DNA of 64,000 bases from an uncultured Gammaproteobacteria bacterium (GTDB lineage: Bacteria > Pseudomonadota > Gammaproteobacteria > Xanthomonadales > Xanthomonadaceae): positions 1-64,000 of the forward strand of contig CAMPGW010000005.1 of assembly GCA_946885735.1 (NCBI GenBank), in the 5' to 3' direction. A program made the translations under genes and the position numbers. Shown here piece by piece: positions 42,175 through 50,766 of this stretch. Below the pieces are notes generated by a model. That model was not told the DNA's origin. It did no database searches and saw only the letters and a list, made by a program, of their open reading frames with translations. The stretch's first letter is position 1. Every line of letters starts with the position of its first letter.

Positions 42175-42912
42175 TCAGCACACCAACCCGCGTTGGGTAT
42201 AAGCCTCGACGGCCGCGTCTTTGGCCTCGCATAGCGCATCGACACGCGCCTGCAGGGAGGCAGCCCGCGGATGGCCACCGAACGCATTGGCGCAAACGAC
42301 CAGCGAGAGGTAGCCGTGCTCCACGGCCGCCACCAAAGCGCGGATGGTGGTCGCGGCGTTCACGTTATCGATGGCGCTGAATGACAACTCGAAGGCATCA
42401 GCCTGTTCGGCTACCCGCAGGTGCTCGAACAAGGCACGCGGATTGGGGTGGCCGCCGAAGGTGATCGCTGCGTTGTAGACATCGTTGATGAGCGCGCCGA
42501 GATTGCCGGCACTCGCTAATTGTTTGGCCACCGTGGAGGGCGCCTGCGTGAAGTGCTTTCGAAACAGTTTCGCGCGCGCCTCGTCGCTATCGCGCTCCAT
42601 CCACACTGTCGCCAACTCCGGTTGCGCAACAACCAGATACGCATAGCACGCCGATTCCAGGCCCGTGCGCAGTTGCGGAAACGCCGCGGTCGCATGTCCG
42701 GAAAGCGTGGTGCGGACCCCGGCAAGCCAGAAATAGTAGGCCTGCACCATGAGCAGGTATGCGACGGGTCCGATCTTCGGAGCGGGCACGAAGAGCTCTT
42801 CACGCCAGAGCGCGTCGGTCTGGCGCAGCAAGCTCATCCACGTCGGGTGCGCGAGCTCGACTTCGCCATGCATTTCGCCGGCGGCGGTCAGGTACGCATC
42901 CAACGTCTTCAT
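42175..42912 (-). CDS. Hypothetical helical protein following cap3
   Basis: A 245-residue protein of unknown function, mostly helical, soluble. Recognisable stretches are YLLMVQAYYFWLAGVRTTL, FPQLRTGLESACYAYLV and FAGGHPRA-like repeats (TFGGHPNPRAL, AFGGHPRAASL). ATG at 42912 follows TTAGGA. It lies 50 bp after cap3 on the same strand and so could be the last gene of the type II CBASS transcript; it is separated from the ietA-like promoter by 85 bp beyond its stop. The LESACYAYLV region recalls the island gene at 23270-23884. Accessory role in defence is inferred from position only. Confidence 0.6.
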   Translation of the reverse strand: MKTLDAYLTAAGEMHGEVELAHPTWMSLLRQTDALWREELFVPAPKIGPVAYLLMVQAYYFWLAGVRTTLSGHATAAFPQLRTGLESACYAYLVVAQPELATVWMERDSDEARAKLFRKHFTQAPSTVAKQLASAGNLGALINDVYNAAITFGGHPNPRALFEHLRVAEQADAFELSFSAIDNVNAATTIRALVAAVEHGYLSLVVCANAFGGHPRAASLQARVDALCEAKDAAVEAYTQRGLVC

Positions 42913-42962
42913 GTTCCTAAGGTGCACGCGGCCAGTTCCTTCCAGCGAGTTCCAATGAACGG

Positions 42963-43433
42963 TTAGTCGGTATCAGACCACTGGATCTGTTCGATCGTGC
43001 GGCCGTTGCCTAGGCCCAGCCAGCTGGTACGAATTCCGACGATCAGAAACAGCAGTGGTCGCCCCTGATCGCGCAACAGCACCTGCCACTCACGCAGGTC
43101 CTTTCGCGACGGCGACGGGGACAGTTCGGGATGAGTGTGCCACTCGCCGAGGTAATCGCCGGTGTGCCCGCTGCTCTGCCAATGCCGCAGCGCGGCTTGT
43201 GCATGCCCGTGCGATTCGCGACGAAAGGAGATGCGCGTGCGCCGATCGGTCGAAAACGGCTCGGTGACGTGCGTGACGTGGAGATGCGGATCCTTGCGAA
43301 AGCCCAGCAGGATACCGCCCCCCTCGCATGCCTCCACACTGTCCTGGCGGTAGACCGAGGTCCGTTCTGCGACACGATCTTCGAGCAGGACCAGCCCGGG
43401 CGAAAACGGGTTGTTGCCGATCATCGAGCGCAT
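42963..43433 (-). CDS. cap3: CBASS Cap3, JAMM-type deconjugase
   Basis: A 156-residue JAB/MPN metalloprotease. The zinc site is complete: E37 in ACEGGGILLG, then WHTHPELSPSPSRKD with H99, H101 and D112. In type II CBASS Cap3 removes the CD-NTase conjugate formed by Cap2. Its start overlaps the cap2 end by 13 bp, the same order as in Vibrio cholerae (capV-dncV-cap2-cap3). Confidence 0.93.
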   Translation of the reverse strand: MRSMIGNNPFSPGLVLLEDRVAERTSVYRQDSVEACEGGGILLGFRKDPHLHVTHVTEPFSTDRRTRISFRRESHGHAQAALRHWQSSGHTGDYLGEWHTHPELSPSPSRKDLREWQVLLRDQGRPLLFLIVGIRTSWLGLGNGRTIEQIQWSDTD

Positions 43434-45097
43434 GCGGGACAGCCCTCCAGGCGATCGACATCCTGGTTCTTGACCTTGAACACGTCCGCCTGCTCATGCT
43501 CGCGCGTGCGAAAGCGCGGCGAAACGTTGCCATTCATCCAATCCATGACGAAATCGCAGGCCAGCGCCGCGGCAACGGAAGGCATGGTGGTGCTGTAGGG
43601 CGTAAAGGCGTGGCACCCGACGAACGCGCGGACCGGTTCGGCCTTGGACACGCGAAACCGCGGCTCGCCGTACTGGTCGCCGCCGGCGTGCCGCAGGCAG
43701 CGATAGCAAGCAAATCGTTGGGCGTCGACCCACAGGCCTTGCGCGGCGTCGCCGTTTCCGACGACCCAAAGGTGCAAGAGCGCAGGCTGCCGACCGCGCT
43801 CGACGTGGTGGGCGTTGAGGGCTTCGGCGAACGCGGCATCGCCTGTCGCGTTGATGATGACGTCCGCCTCGAGCACGGCCGCCGGTGCCACCGCTTCGGC
43901 GATCCCTTCAATGCGCGAAAAGGGAAACTGGGTCACCGCACGCGCCGCGACGGCCTGTGCCTTGTTGCGGAACAGGCTTTCGTAGCCCAGCCAATGCCGC
44001 CCCAGGTTGTCTGGCTCCAATTCGCCGCGGTCGTAGCAGCGCAACCGGCCGCCGCCGGTGCCGGCACCCAAGCGCGCAAGATCGGCGACCACGAATCCGC
44101 CGATGGCGCCGCAGCCGATCACGACGATCTTCTTCCCCGCAAGCGAACGCACGCCCAGACGCATCAGATTGCGTTGGTGAATATGCGTGCTGCCGGCCTC
44201 AAGGAACACCCGACGTTTGACCGGAATATCCTTGGCATGCGAGTGCAGATACTGTCGATAGCCACTGGCCCGCTGAAACGCCTTGGTCGCCGCAGGCTCG
44301 AACGAAAACCCCAGTCCAAACCAACCGGCGGGCGAGCCGAACAACAACTCGCGGGGTTTCTTGATGAGCTTGTGGTCGAGCAGGTGTTCCTGCACGGCCT
44401 TATAGACGTCCCGGTCCCAACGCTTTAGCCAGGCGAAGGCTTCAGACAAGTTCTGGGGCAGGCTATCCGCGGGGCAAACCGGGTGTTTGTTCGACTCGAA
44501 CACCGCCCCGGACACCGGCATGTGCGTGGGCGCGGGCCAACCGGCGGCCGCGCAAAAGCGCACGACCTCGTCACGATCCGCGCTGACGAACAGGCGCGGA
44601 TGATCGGGCAAGCCGACGTCGTGCCACTGCATCGACGAAACGCCCGGCGTGTGCTCGCCGACCAGCCCTCCGAGCACCGGCGCACCGTCCGCATGCGCCC
44701 AGTGCACAAGAAATTCGCCGCGAAATTCCGCTTCGTAGAAGTTGGGATCAGCGATCATCCGATCCAGCAGGTGCTTGGCCTTCTCCAGGCACTGCGCCAG
44801 GGCGATGTCGGGCCGATAGCGGTCGAGCACCACGCTGCTCTCGGCGAAGTAGCACAACACGCCACTGGCGAAGACGTGCGGCAGGACCTTGGGCAAGAAC
44901 GCGGGGCGTTCGGTCAGTCGAATGGTGGGGTATGACAGGAAATCCCAGTCGCTGACTTCCAACCGCACCGGCACGTCGCCAGCAGCACAGGGTAGCTTTC
45001 CTTCCCACGCGCGCACCTTCGGTCCAAGGTGGACCTTGCGAAAACCCCGCGCGCTTAACTGGCGCAGCGCGGGGCCGAGCGCGACCAACGCCGGCAC
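43421..45097 (-). CDS. cap2: CBASS Cap2, E2-E1 ubiquitin-transfer-like fusion
   Basis: A 558-residue protein that adenylates the C-terminus of the CD-NTase and conjugates it to target proteins, priming cyclase activity. The N-terminal half is E2-like; the C-terminal half is a ThiF/E1 domain with the nucleotide loop VVIGCGAIGGFVVADLA, CYDRGELEPDNLGRHWLG for metal/ATP contacts, and candidate catalytic Cys in FVGCHAFTPYS; CYRCLRH may be structural. GTG at 45097, 9 bp after the cyclase stop, is used; no better start is seen. Length fits Cap2. Confidence 0.92.
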   Translation of the reverse strand: MPALVALGPALRQLSARGFRKVHLGPKVRAWEGKLPCAAGDVPVRLEVSDWDFLSYPTIRLTERPAFLPKVLPHVFASGVLCYFAESSVVLDRYRPDIALAQCLEKAKHLLDRMIADPNFYEAEFRGEFLVHWAHADGAPVLGGLVGEHTPGVSSMQWHDVGLPDHPRLFVSADRDEVVRFCAAAGWPAPTHMPVSGAVFESNKHPVCPADSLPQNLSEAFAWLKRWDRDVYKAVQEHLLDHKLIKKPRELLFGSPAGWFGLGFSFEPAATKAFQRASGYRQYLHSHAKDIPVKRRVFLEAGSTHIHQRNLMRLGVRSLAGKKIVVIGCGAIGGFVVADLARLGAGTGGGRLRCYDRGELEPDNLGRHWLGYESLFRNKAQAVAARAVTQFPFSRIEGIAEAVAPAAVLEADVIINATGDAAFAEALNAHHVERGRQPALLHLWVVGNGDAAQGLWVDAQRFACYRCLRHAGGDQYGEPRFRVSKAEPVRAFVGCHAFTPYSTTMPSVAAALACDFVMDWMNGNVSPRFRTREHEQADVFKVKNQDVDRLEGCPACAR

Positions 45098-45106
45098 TGG
45101 GAAGAT

Positions 45107-46246
45107 TCAGCCCGATTCGGTTGCTTTTACCGCCGGCGGGGCGACGATCACGGCGGCCGCGGCGCGCACGTCCGCGCCACCATCGTTGTCGACCCAGTCC
45201 GGCCGGGCGGGGATTCGATCGCCCAGCCGCGCACGGATCTCGACCACCGCATCGGCGTGCAGGTGTGCTCCGAAGCTACGGGCCAGCTTGAGTCGATTGA
45301 ACAATTCGCGCGCCTTCGCCACCGCATCACGGCGCTCTTCGGCGGCGAGGCCGCCAAGAAAATCTTCGATTCCTCCATCGATGCCAGGCTCGCGAAGCTC
45401 GCCTTGCAAGGCCGTGACCAGCCGCTCGGCCGCGGCTTCCAGGGCCAGATCGTCGCGGCGGGGACGGGCGCTGAAGTCACGGGCGACCGCAATCATCAGC
45501 GCGACGGAGGAGGGACCCCCGGTCGGCCACCACAGGTCGCGCCAGGCCTTGATGTAGCGACACACGCGACGCAACTGCGGACCGTGTTCTTCCATCATGT
45601 CCCGCCACCAGCGCGTGACCGCGGCCGGATCCGACGGCTTCCAGGTACCGTTGCGCCGCGCCAGGTGAATGCCGTCCATCTCCTCCCAGAACGACTCGGT
45701 CAGGTCGAACGCCGCATTGAAGTCGGCATACTCGGCCTTCAGCACCGCCGCCCGCTCTTGAATGGTCAGAAAGATGTGTTCGGGCGCGGCATAGAGCGGC
45801 ACATCGATGTGCGCCCAATCGGCCACCTTCAGACGGATGCATTTGTCGTTGTTGCGATCCAGCACCCAGCCTTCGACGAGGCACAGCTTCTCGAGCAATT
45901 TCTCCACCAGGTCAAAATAGGCCTTGGCCGCCACGCGGGGTTTGTGATCTTCGAACACGCTTACCGGAAGGTAGACGCCGTAGTCCAGGTCCATTTCCTG
46001 AGAACCGTGCGCGCGTTGGATACAGGTCAGGTAGGACCAGGATCCTTGCAGGCGAAAGCGGGGCGACACTTCCCGATCGAGCTGCAGGACCGTCACCGAT
46101 GCCCGACGGATGCCCTCGCGCACGTGCTCGCGAATCTTGACGCGGCAATCGCGGAGGTAATCGCGCTGCTCCGCCGTTGGCTCGATGCGCGCATCGAAGG
46201 CGCGCGCGTCCTCATCGTTGAGCAAAAGCTTGTTCCACTTGAGCAT
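45107..46246 (-). CDS. dncV: CD-NTase, DncV-like (type II CBASS cyclase)
   Basis: A 379-residue cyclic-dinucleotide synthase. The active site reads LQGSWSYLTCIQRAHGSQE then MDLDYGVYLPVS, giving G68-S69 and D86/D88 as in V. cholerae DncV; WAHIDVPLYAAP holds the third acid. The protein ends in ...KATESG: a C-terminal glycine is what Cap2 needs for conjugation, so the system looks competent. ATG at 46246 with AGGA upstream, 13 bp after capV. The product is probably a cGAMP isomer by homology, unproven here. Confidence 0.93.
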   Translation of the reverse strand: MLKWNKLLLNDEDARAFDARIEPTAEQRDYLRDCRVKIREHVREGIRRASVTVLQLDREVSPRFRLQGSWSYLTCIQRAHGSQEMDLDYGVYLPVSVFEDHKPRVAAKAYFDLVEKLLEKLCLVEGWVLDRNNDKCIRLKVADWAHIDVPLYAAPEHIFLTIQERAAVLKAEYADFNAAFDLTESFWEEMDGIHLARRNGTWKPSDPAAVTRWWRDMMEEHGPQLRRVCRYIKAWRDLWWPTGGPSSVALMIAVARDFSARPRRDDLALEAAAERLVTALQGELREPGIDGGIEDFLGGLAAEERRDAVAKARELFNRLKLARSFGAHLHADAVVEIRARLGDRIPARPDWVDNDGGADVRAAAAVIVAPPAVKATESG

Positions 46247-46259
46247 GGCAGTGTCCTGG

Positions 46260-47234
46260 TCAGTAGAAGGTGGCAGGGGCGGCCTGGTGGGCGAGCAGCG
46301 CCCGAATACGCGGATCGCCGAGCGCCCACTTGGCGCGCTCGTGCGCGGTGCCAACGAGTACCTCCGCCGCCGCGGGCGTGGCCTTGTCGAGGGCGACCGA
46401 CCGGGCTTGGGCGTCGGTGAGTGCATCGTCCAGGTGCGCGTACCGCTCACCCAGCCGATGGCCGACCATGAAGTCCACCAAGGACTCCTGCGTCGAAATG
46501 GTCAGGCCGAAGATTTGGCCGGAGGTCTCGATGGGGTTGGCACCGCCCCAGCTGAGCAAGCCGCCTTTGCGGTTCTTGCGCGGGTCGACGGTGAATTTCG
46601 CAGACATTGTGCCCACGGCCAGCAAGTGGATCGATTCGATCGGCTGCCGGAAGAAGTACTCGGCCTCGTGCACGGCGAGCATGCCAGGCGCATTGGCGAA
46701 CAGGCCGCCATCGACGTATTGGCTGTCGTTGAGCAGGTGGCGCGGGAAATAGGTCGGCGCGGCGCTGGTCGCGAGCGCCACGTCGACCATGCTCAAGTGC
46801 TTGTCGCGGTGAAAGGTGGAGTGGTGAGCAGTTTTGAACACGACCGGCTTGCCGGTGGTGAAGTTGATCGCCGGCACCAGCACGGGGTGGAGGCAGTCAC
46901 CCAGGCGTCGGTCCCCGAAAAGATCCGGCTGCGAAAGCAGCGATTGCAGCGGCGCGCTTGAATACTTGGATTCAAAAAAGGCCAGTCGACTGCGCCGGCG
47001 AAAGATCTCGCTGCCGTGCGCCTGGAACAAGGTGACGATGCGCGCCGCGGGAATCTCGCACGCCAGCGCCAAGGCGAGGATGCCGCCGATCGACGTGCCG
47101 GCGAGCAGATCGAAGTGGCCGCCCACCGGATGCCCGAGCTGCTGCTCGATGTCCGCGAGTACCTGCGCGGTGTACAGACCGCGAAAGCCTCCCCCGGACA
47201 AGGCCAGGGCCTGAAAACGCACCGGAGTCCCCAC
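46260..47234 (-). CDS. capV: CBASS effector CapV, patatin-like phospholipase
   Basis: A 324-residue cGAMP-activated phospholipase that degrades the inner membrane and kills the infected cell. The patatin marks are all present: the oxyanion loop LSGGGFRGLY, the nucleophile elbow AGTSIGG with S48, and YVDGGLFANAP with D175, forming the Ser-Asp dyad. GTG at 47234 has a strong AAAGGGGG site. First gene of the capV-dncV-cap2-cap3 operon; the 180 bp upstream are intergenic with no motif I could name. Confidence 0.93.
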   Translation of the reverse strand: MGTPVRFQALALSGGGFRGLYTAQVLADIEQQLGHPVGGHFDLLAGTSIGGILALALACEIPAARIVTLFQAHGSEIFRRRSRLAFFESKYSSAPLQSLLSQPDLFGDRRLGDCLHPVLVPAINFTTGKPVVFKTAHHSTFHRDKHLSMVDVALATSAAPTYFPRHLLNDSQYVDGGLFANAPGMLAVHEAEYFFRQPIESIHLLAVGTMSAKFTVDPRKNRKGGLLSWGGANPIETSGQIFGLTISTQESLVDFMVGHRLGERYAHLDDALTDAQARSVALDKATPAAAEVLVGTAHERAKWALGDPRIRALLAHQAAPATFY

Positions 47235-47415
47235 AAATCCCCCTTTCGAAAGGATGGAACGACCCTATCGCGACCGCGTCGCACTCCCTGCGACTCGCGT
47301 TTCGAAAATCATGGGGACGGCCCGCGCCGTTTCAAGGGCGAACCGAAGATGTTGTGTTCCAGACACGGGGCACCCCGATATGTAGATCAGGGTTCGATCG
47401 GCGACCTTCCCGGGC

Positions 47416-48492
47416 TTAGCCGTCCAGCAGCCGCCCCGCCGGATTGTTGATGGCATCGCCTGCTTGAAAATACCCGATCGCCTGGGCCACCGAACGGTGT
47501 TCGGTCAGTGCCATCAACGCGGGTAGGGCGATGCCCTGACGTGCGCCCTCGGTGATGAAGCCCGAGCGCAAGCTGTGCCCACCGAAGTCGCCTTTGAGTC
47601 CAGCCCGAGCTGCGCGGCGTTGCACGACCGCCGCGATTGCCTTCGGCGCTAGCGGCGGGCCCACGCGGTCGCCCCACAGCCGGCGGAAGAGGGGACCTTC
47701 GGTGATTTTCGCCGCCGCCAACCACGCGGAGAGGGCGGCGCCCGCGCGTCCTAAGACCGGCTTGTCGGGGGTCGCGGACGTAGTCGCGCCGGCCTGCTGC
47801 GTTTTGCTGTGCTCGAGGCGATAGATAAAGTCGGTGGCGTCGAGGCGGCGCAGGTCCTGCCAGTCGGCGACCGCTATCTCGCTGCGGCGTCGACCGCCGC
47901 TGGCGAAGCCAAAATACAAAATGGCGCGATCACGCAGGCCTTCGAGCGAGTCGTCGCAGGTGGCCAGCATGGCCTCGAGCTCGGCCCTGGTAATCGCGGT
48001 CTTCTTGCGCGGCCGCTCGCCACGCTTGACCGCCGCGCGACGGCCGCGCTTGAGCAGGTGGCGCACCGCAGGCGATTCGCAGGGATTGGCGGCCTTGTGC
48101 GCCTGGTGCGCGGCGGACAGCACGGCTACGCGGTGCACGACGGTGCTCAGCTTGAACGCGCCAGGCCGTTGCTTGAGCCCGGCGGCCACCAGCTGCGCAT
48201 CCAACCCCTTGGGCAGTTCCCAGGCCAACCCCGATTTGCCACGTCGGGCCAAATGGTCGACCACGAACTGCACGACAGCGGCTTCCGGTACCGGCAAGGC
48301 GATTTTCTGGCCGAAGCGCCCCTGGAACCAGGCGGCCCAGTAGCGCAGGGCGGTGGCGTAGCTGCGGGTCGTATTGGCGGCCGCGGCTTCGGCCAGCAGC
48401 TCCTGCACGGCCTCGGCGGCCTGCGTCGCCAGGCGGGCGGGATCGAGCGGCTGTAAATCCGCCGGCGCGGGAACCATTGTGTTAGATTTCAT
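47416..48492 (-). CDS. Tyrosine recombinase, TnpS-like
   Basis: A 358-residue site-specific recombinase with a SAM-like N-terminal DNA-binding domain (TTRSYATALRYWAAWF) and a catalytic domain. Catalytic residues visible: Arg in GFASGGRRRSE, Lys in HSKTQ, H306-x-x-R309 in GGHSLRSG, H332 in TEHRSV and Y341 in AIGYFQAG. It diverges from a KfrA-like coiled-coil gene, with a 13-7-13 inverted repeat between. That arrangement matches TnpS-TnpT of Tn4651/Tn5041-type transposons, which resolves cointegrates. A plain phage-type integrase is the alternative, but it is not at an att site. Confidence 0.88.
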   Translation of the reverse strand: MKSNTMVPAPADLQPLDPARLATQAAEAVQELLAEAAAANTTRSYATALRYWAAWFQGRFGQKIALPVPEAAVVQFVVDHLARRGKSGLAWELPKGLDAQLVAAGLKQRPGAFKLSTVVHRVAVLSAAHQAHKAANPCESPAVRHLLKRGRRAAVKRGERPRKKTAITRAELEAMLATCDDSLEGLRDRAILYFGFASGGRRRSEIAVADWQDLRRLDATDFIYRLEHSKTQQAGATTSATPDKPVLGRAGAALSAWLAAAKITEGPLFRRLWGDRVGPPLAPKAIAAVVQRRAARAGLKGDFGGHSLRSGFITEGARQGIALPALMALTEHRSVAQAIGYFQAGDAINNPAGRLLDG

Positions 48493-48495
48493 ATG

Positions 48496-48517
48496 TCGTA
48501 TGTATGTTTCGATACGA
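48496..48517. repeat. Inverted repeat TCGTAT...ATACGA near the recombinase start
   Basis: TCGTAT (48496-48501) and ATACGA (48512-48517) flank a 10-bp spacer, just upstream of the recombinase ATG. The half TTTCGATACG resembles GTTTGATACG in the dyad at 51640-51660. Likely an accessory or operator site. Confidence 0.45.
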
Positions 48518-48527
48518 AATAGGGTAT

Positions 48528-48560
48528 CTACTGCCGATAACTATCCCTTATCGGCAGTAG
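48528..48560. repeat. 13-7-13 inverted repeat, candidate recombination core site
   Basis: CTACTGCCGATAA and its exact complement TTATCGGCAGTAG enclose the 7-bp spacer CTATCCC. Perfect 13-bp arms around a 7-bp crossover region have the geometry of a tyrosine-recombinase core site (compare loxP, 13-8-13). It lies exactly between the divergent recombinase and KfrA-like genes, where TnpS/TnpT elements keep their resolution site. Confidence 0.75.
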
Positions 48561-48598
48561 GCGGTCAACGGAGTAGGGCGGCGGCGTAGGAGACCGAT

Positions 48599-49459
48599 AT
48601 GGCGCGCACCGGAGTCACTTTCGCGGACGTCAGCGCGGCCGCCGACCAGCTGCTGCACGCCGGCGAACGCCCCAGCACCGAACGCGTGCGCGTGGCCTTG
48701 GGCCGCGGTTCGCCGAACACGATCGGGCCGCTGCTCGAGCAATGGTGGGGAAAGCTCGCGCAGCGCCTGGCGCAGCAGGTGGCGCTGCCGCAGGTGCCCG
48801 ACGCCGTCGCGGCCGCCTTTGCCCAGGCTTGGCAGGCCGCTCTCGCGGCCGGGCACGCGCACGGGGAGGCGCAAGTCGCCCCCGAACGCGCGGCGCTGGC
48901 CGAGGTCCTGGCCAAGGCCGACGCCGCGGTCGCCGGCGCGCGCGACGCCTACACGGCCCTCGAACGCCAGCTCACCCAGGCCCGAGGCGAAGCCACGGCG
49001 CACCAGGCGGCGCTGGCCATCAGCGACCAACGCAACAGCGATCTGCACCGTCAGATCGGCGCGCAGCAAACCGAACTGCAGGCGCTGGGCGTGCGCCTGG
49101 ATGCCACCCTGGCCCGCCACCACCTGGTGGTGCAGCAGGCCGAGGATGCACGCGCCGCCGCGGCGGCCGAGCGCGAGGCGCTGCAGGCGCACGCGCGCCA
49201 GGTGGAAGATCGCGCCTACGGCGAGGTCGATCGCGTGCGACAAGAGCTCAAGGCGCTCAAGGCGCAGGTGGCCACGCAGACCCGTGAGCACGCGGCAGCA
49301 GTGCGCACCAGTGAGCAGCACCGGCGCAGCGCCGAAGCCGCCTTGGCGGCCGCGCAGCGCACCGCCCCCCGTCCGGCTCGCCGCGCCGCCACGCCCACGA
49401 AGAAAGCGGCCAAGCCGAGCGCGCCTCGACGGCCCCGCGCCCGGCCGACCAAGGCCTGA
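48599..49459 (+). CDS. KfrA_N-type DNA-binding coiled-coil protein, TnpT-like
   Basis: A 286-residue protein: an N-terminal KfrA-like DNA-binding domain (VSAAADQLLHAGERPSTERV and RGSPNTIGPLLEQWW) followed by a coiled coil over about residues 95-255 and a Lys/Arg/Pro/Ala-rich basic tail. KfrA proteins are plasmid autorepressors, but TnpT partners of TnpS recombinases share this build. Divergence from a tyrosine recombinase over a perfect dyad favours TnpT, an accessory factor in cointegrate resolution. The ATG is 38 bp from the dyad. Confidence 0.82.
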   Translation: MARTGVTFADVSAAADQLLHAGERPSTERVRVALGRGSPNTIGPLLEQWWGKLAQRLAQQVALPQVPDAVAAAFAQAWQAALAAGHAHGEAQVAPERAALAEVLAKADAAVAGARDAYTALERQLTQARGEATAHQAALAISDQRNSDLHRQIGAQQTELQALGVRLDATLARHHLVVQQAEDARAAAAAEREALQAHARQVEDRAYGEVDRVRQELKALKAQVATQTREHAAAVRTSEQHRRSAEAALAAAQRTAPRPARRAATPTKKAAKPSAPRRPRARPTKA

Positions 49460-49520
49460 ATCACCGCGCGGATCGTGCCGTTTCGCCGCCGCGCACCAAC
49501 CGTATGATGGCCTCCAGCCC

Positions 49521-50321
49521 ATGACGCCCCCGCCGATGCTGCGAACCGTTCTCCTCACCGGACTGCTGGCGCTGGTCGCGCCGGCGGCGAGCGCGACGAC
49601 GACGCCCACGCTGTCGTTGTCGCCGTCGCCCACGCTGGCATCACCGGCGGCGGGGATCGACCCGGAAGCGCACGAAAAAGCGTTGGCCGCGGCGTCCGCG
49701 GAACTGCGGCGCGTGGCGCACTGGGTGATCGTCTCCGGCGACAACGCGGGCCTGCCGTTCTTGCTGATCGACAAGGTCAGCGCGCGGGTGTTTGCCTTTG
49801 ACGCGGCCGGCGAACTCCAGGGGTCGGCGCCAGCCTTGCTCGGTCTGGCGCGCGGCGATCGCTTGCTGGCGCCCAACGAAGCGACCATGGCGCAGATGCC
49901 GCCGACAGTGCGCATTACGCCTGCCGGCCGCTTCGTCTCGCGCTTGGGCATCGACGCGGACGGCAAGCAACTGCTGATCCTGGACTACGACGCCGCGATC
50001 TCGTTACATCCGGTGGTCAAAGGCACGCCCGAAGAACGCCGCGCCGAACGCTTGGGCAGCGCCACCGCCGACGACAATCGCATCTCTTATGGCTGCATCA
50101 ATGTGCCGCCGGAGTTTTTCGCGACGATCGTCAGCCCCAGCTTCACCCGCACGCGCGGTGTGGTTTATGTGTTGCCGGAAACCAGCGCGGCCAGTGCGCT
50201 GTTCGGCTTTGATCCGGTGAGCGCCGCGCCGCCGGCGCCGCGTCCTGCGCCGGCGCGCAACACGGCGACCGCGCCCGCGATGCATGGCCCCAACCCCAAA
50301 CGGTCCTACCTCGCGCCGTGA
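49521..50321 (+). CDS. L,D-transpeptidase (YkuD-like) family exported protein
   Basis: A 266-residue exported protein with signal peptide (TVLLTGLLALVAPAASA). The catalytic motif RISYGCINV (C192) with upstream SLHPVVKGTPEE is that of L,D-transpeptidases, which cross-link peptidoglycan or attach proteins to it. An unusual Thr/Ser/Pro stretch follows the signal, and the C-terminus is Pro/Ala-rich. ATG at 49521; an internal ATG at 49536 is possible. Such genes travel as cargo of integrative elements; here its partner is unclear. It lies 61 bp after the KfrA-like gene. Confidence 0.85.
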   Translation: MTPPPMLRTVLLTGLLALVAPAASATTTPTLSLSPSPTLASPAAGIDPEAHEKALAAASAELRRVAHWVIVSGDNAGLPFLLIDKVSARVFAFDAAGELQGSAPALLGLARGDRLLAPNEATMAQMPPTVRITPAGRFVSRLGIDADGKQLLILDYDAAISLHPVVKGTPEERRAERLGSATADDNRISYGCINVPPEFFATIVSPSFTRTRGVVYVLPETSAASALFGFDPVSAAPPAPRPAPARNTATAPAMHGPNPKRSYLAP

Positions 50322-50323
50322 CG

Positions 50324-50641
50324 TCAGTCGTGGTGCGTTGGCTCCGCGGCCGCCATCAGTACCAATGCCTGGGACCAGTCCGGCTGGACGCCGCGTGCGT
50401 CCAGGATCGGTGTCAGCACGTGCCGCCAGCGACGCAGCGAGCGCTGCTTGGTGCCGGACACCACCAGCACGCTCGGTCCGTCGCCCTCGGGTTCGGTGAA
50501 ACTGACCCGACCCAACGAATTGCGCTCGAGCGCATGGATGCCGTCGGTCAGGGCCGACGCCACACCTTCGGGATCGTGCGCCGGCGACGGCAAGGGCACG
50601 GTGACGACTTTGCCGCGAACGATGGACGAGGGATGGGCCAT
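50324..50641 (-). CDS. Small hypothetical protein
   Basis: A 105-residue soluble protein, unrecognised. It reads GKVVTVPLPSPAHDPEGVA, then SLGRVSFTEPEGDGPSVLVVSG and WRHVLTPILDARGVQPDW, a plausible alpha/beta fold with no catalytic motif. ATG at 50641 has a weak ribosome site. It converges on the L,D-transpeptidase gene with a 2-bp gap. Codon use looks like the rest of the island. Confidence 0.55.
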   Translation of the reverse strand: MAHPSSIVRGKVVTVPLPSPAHDPEGVASALTDGIHALERNSLGRVSFTEPEGDGPSVLVVSGTKQRSLRRWRHVLTPILDARGVQPDWSQALVLMAAAEPTHHD

Positions 50642-50766
50642 GGCGTCGGTCCGTGGAGCGAAGAGGCTTAGGATCGTCCCCGCTGGTGCGACCGCTCCTG
50701 AACGCGCCGGACGCAGGCGTCGCACAATGGCGTAGATTGGGCTGCATCGCCTTGTTCGGAGTCGCT

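Noticed and set aside
47235..47415. Possible CRISPR or small RNA in the capV upstream gap
   Set aside because: No repeated units or hairpin with T run were found; CRISPR arrays were looked for across the window and none seen.
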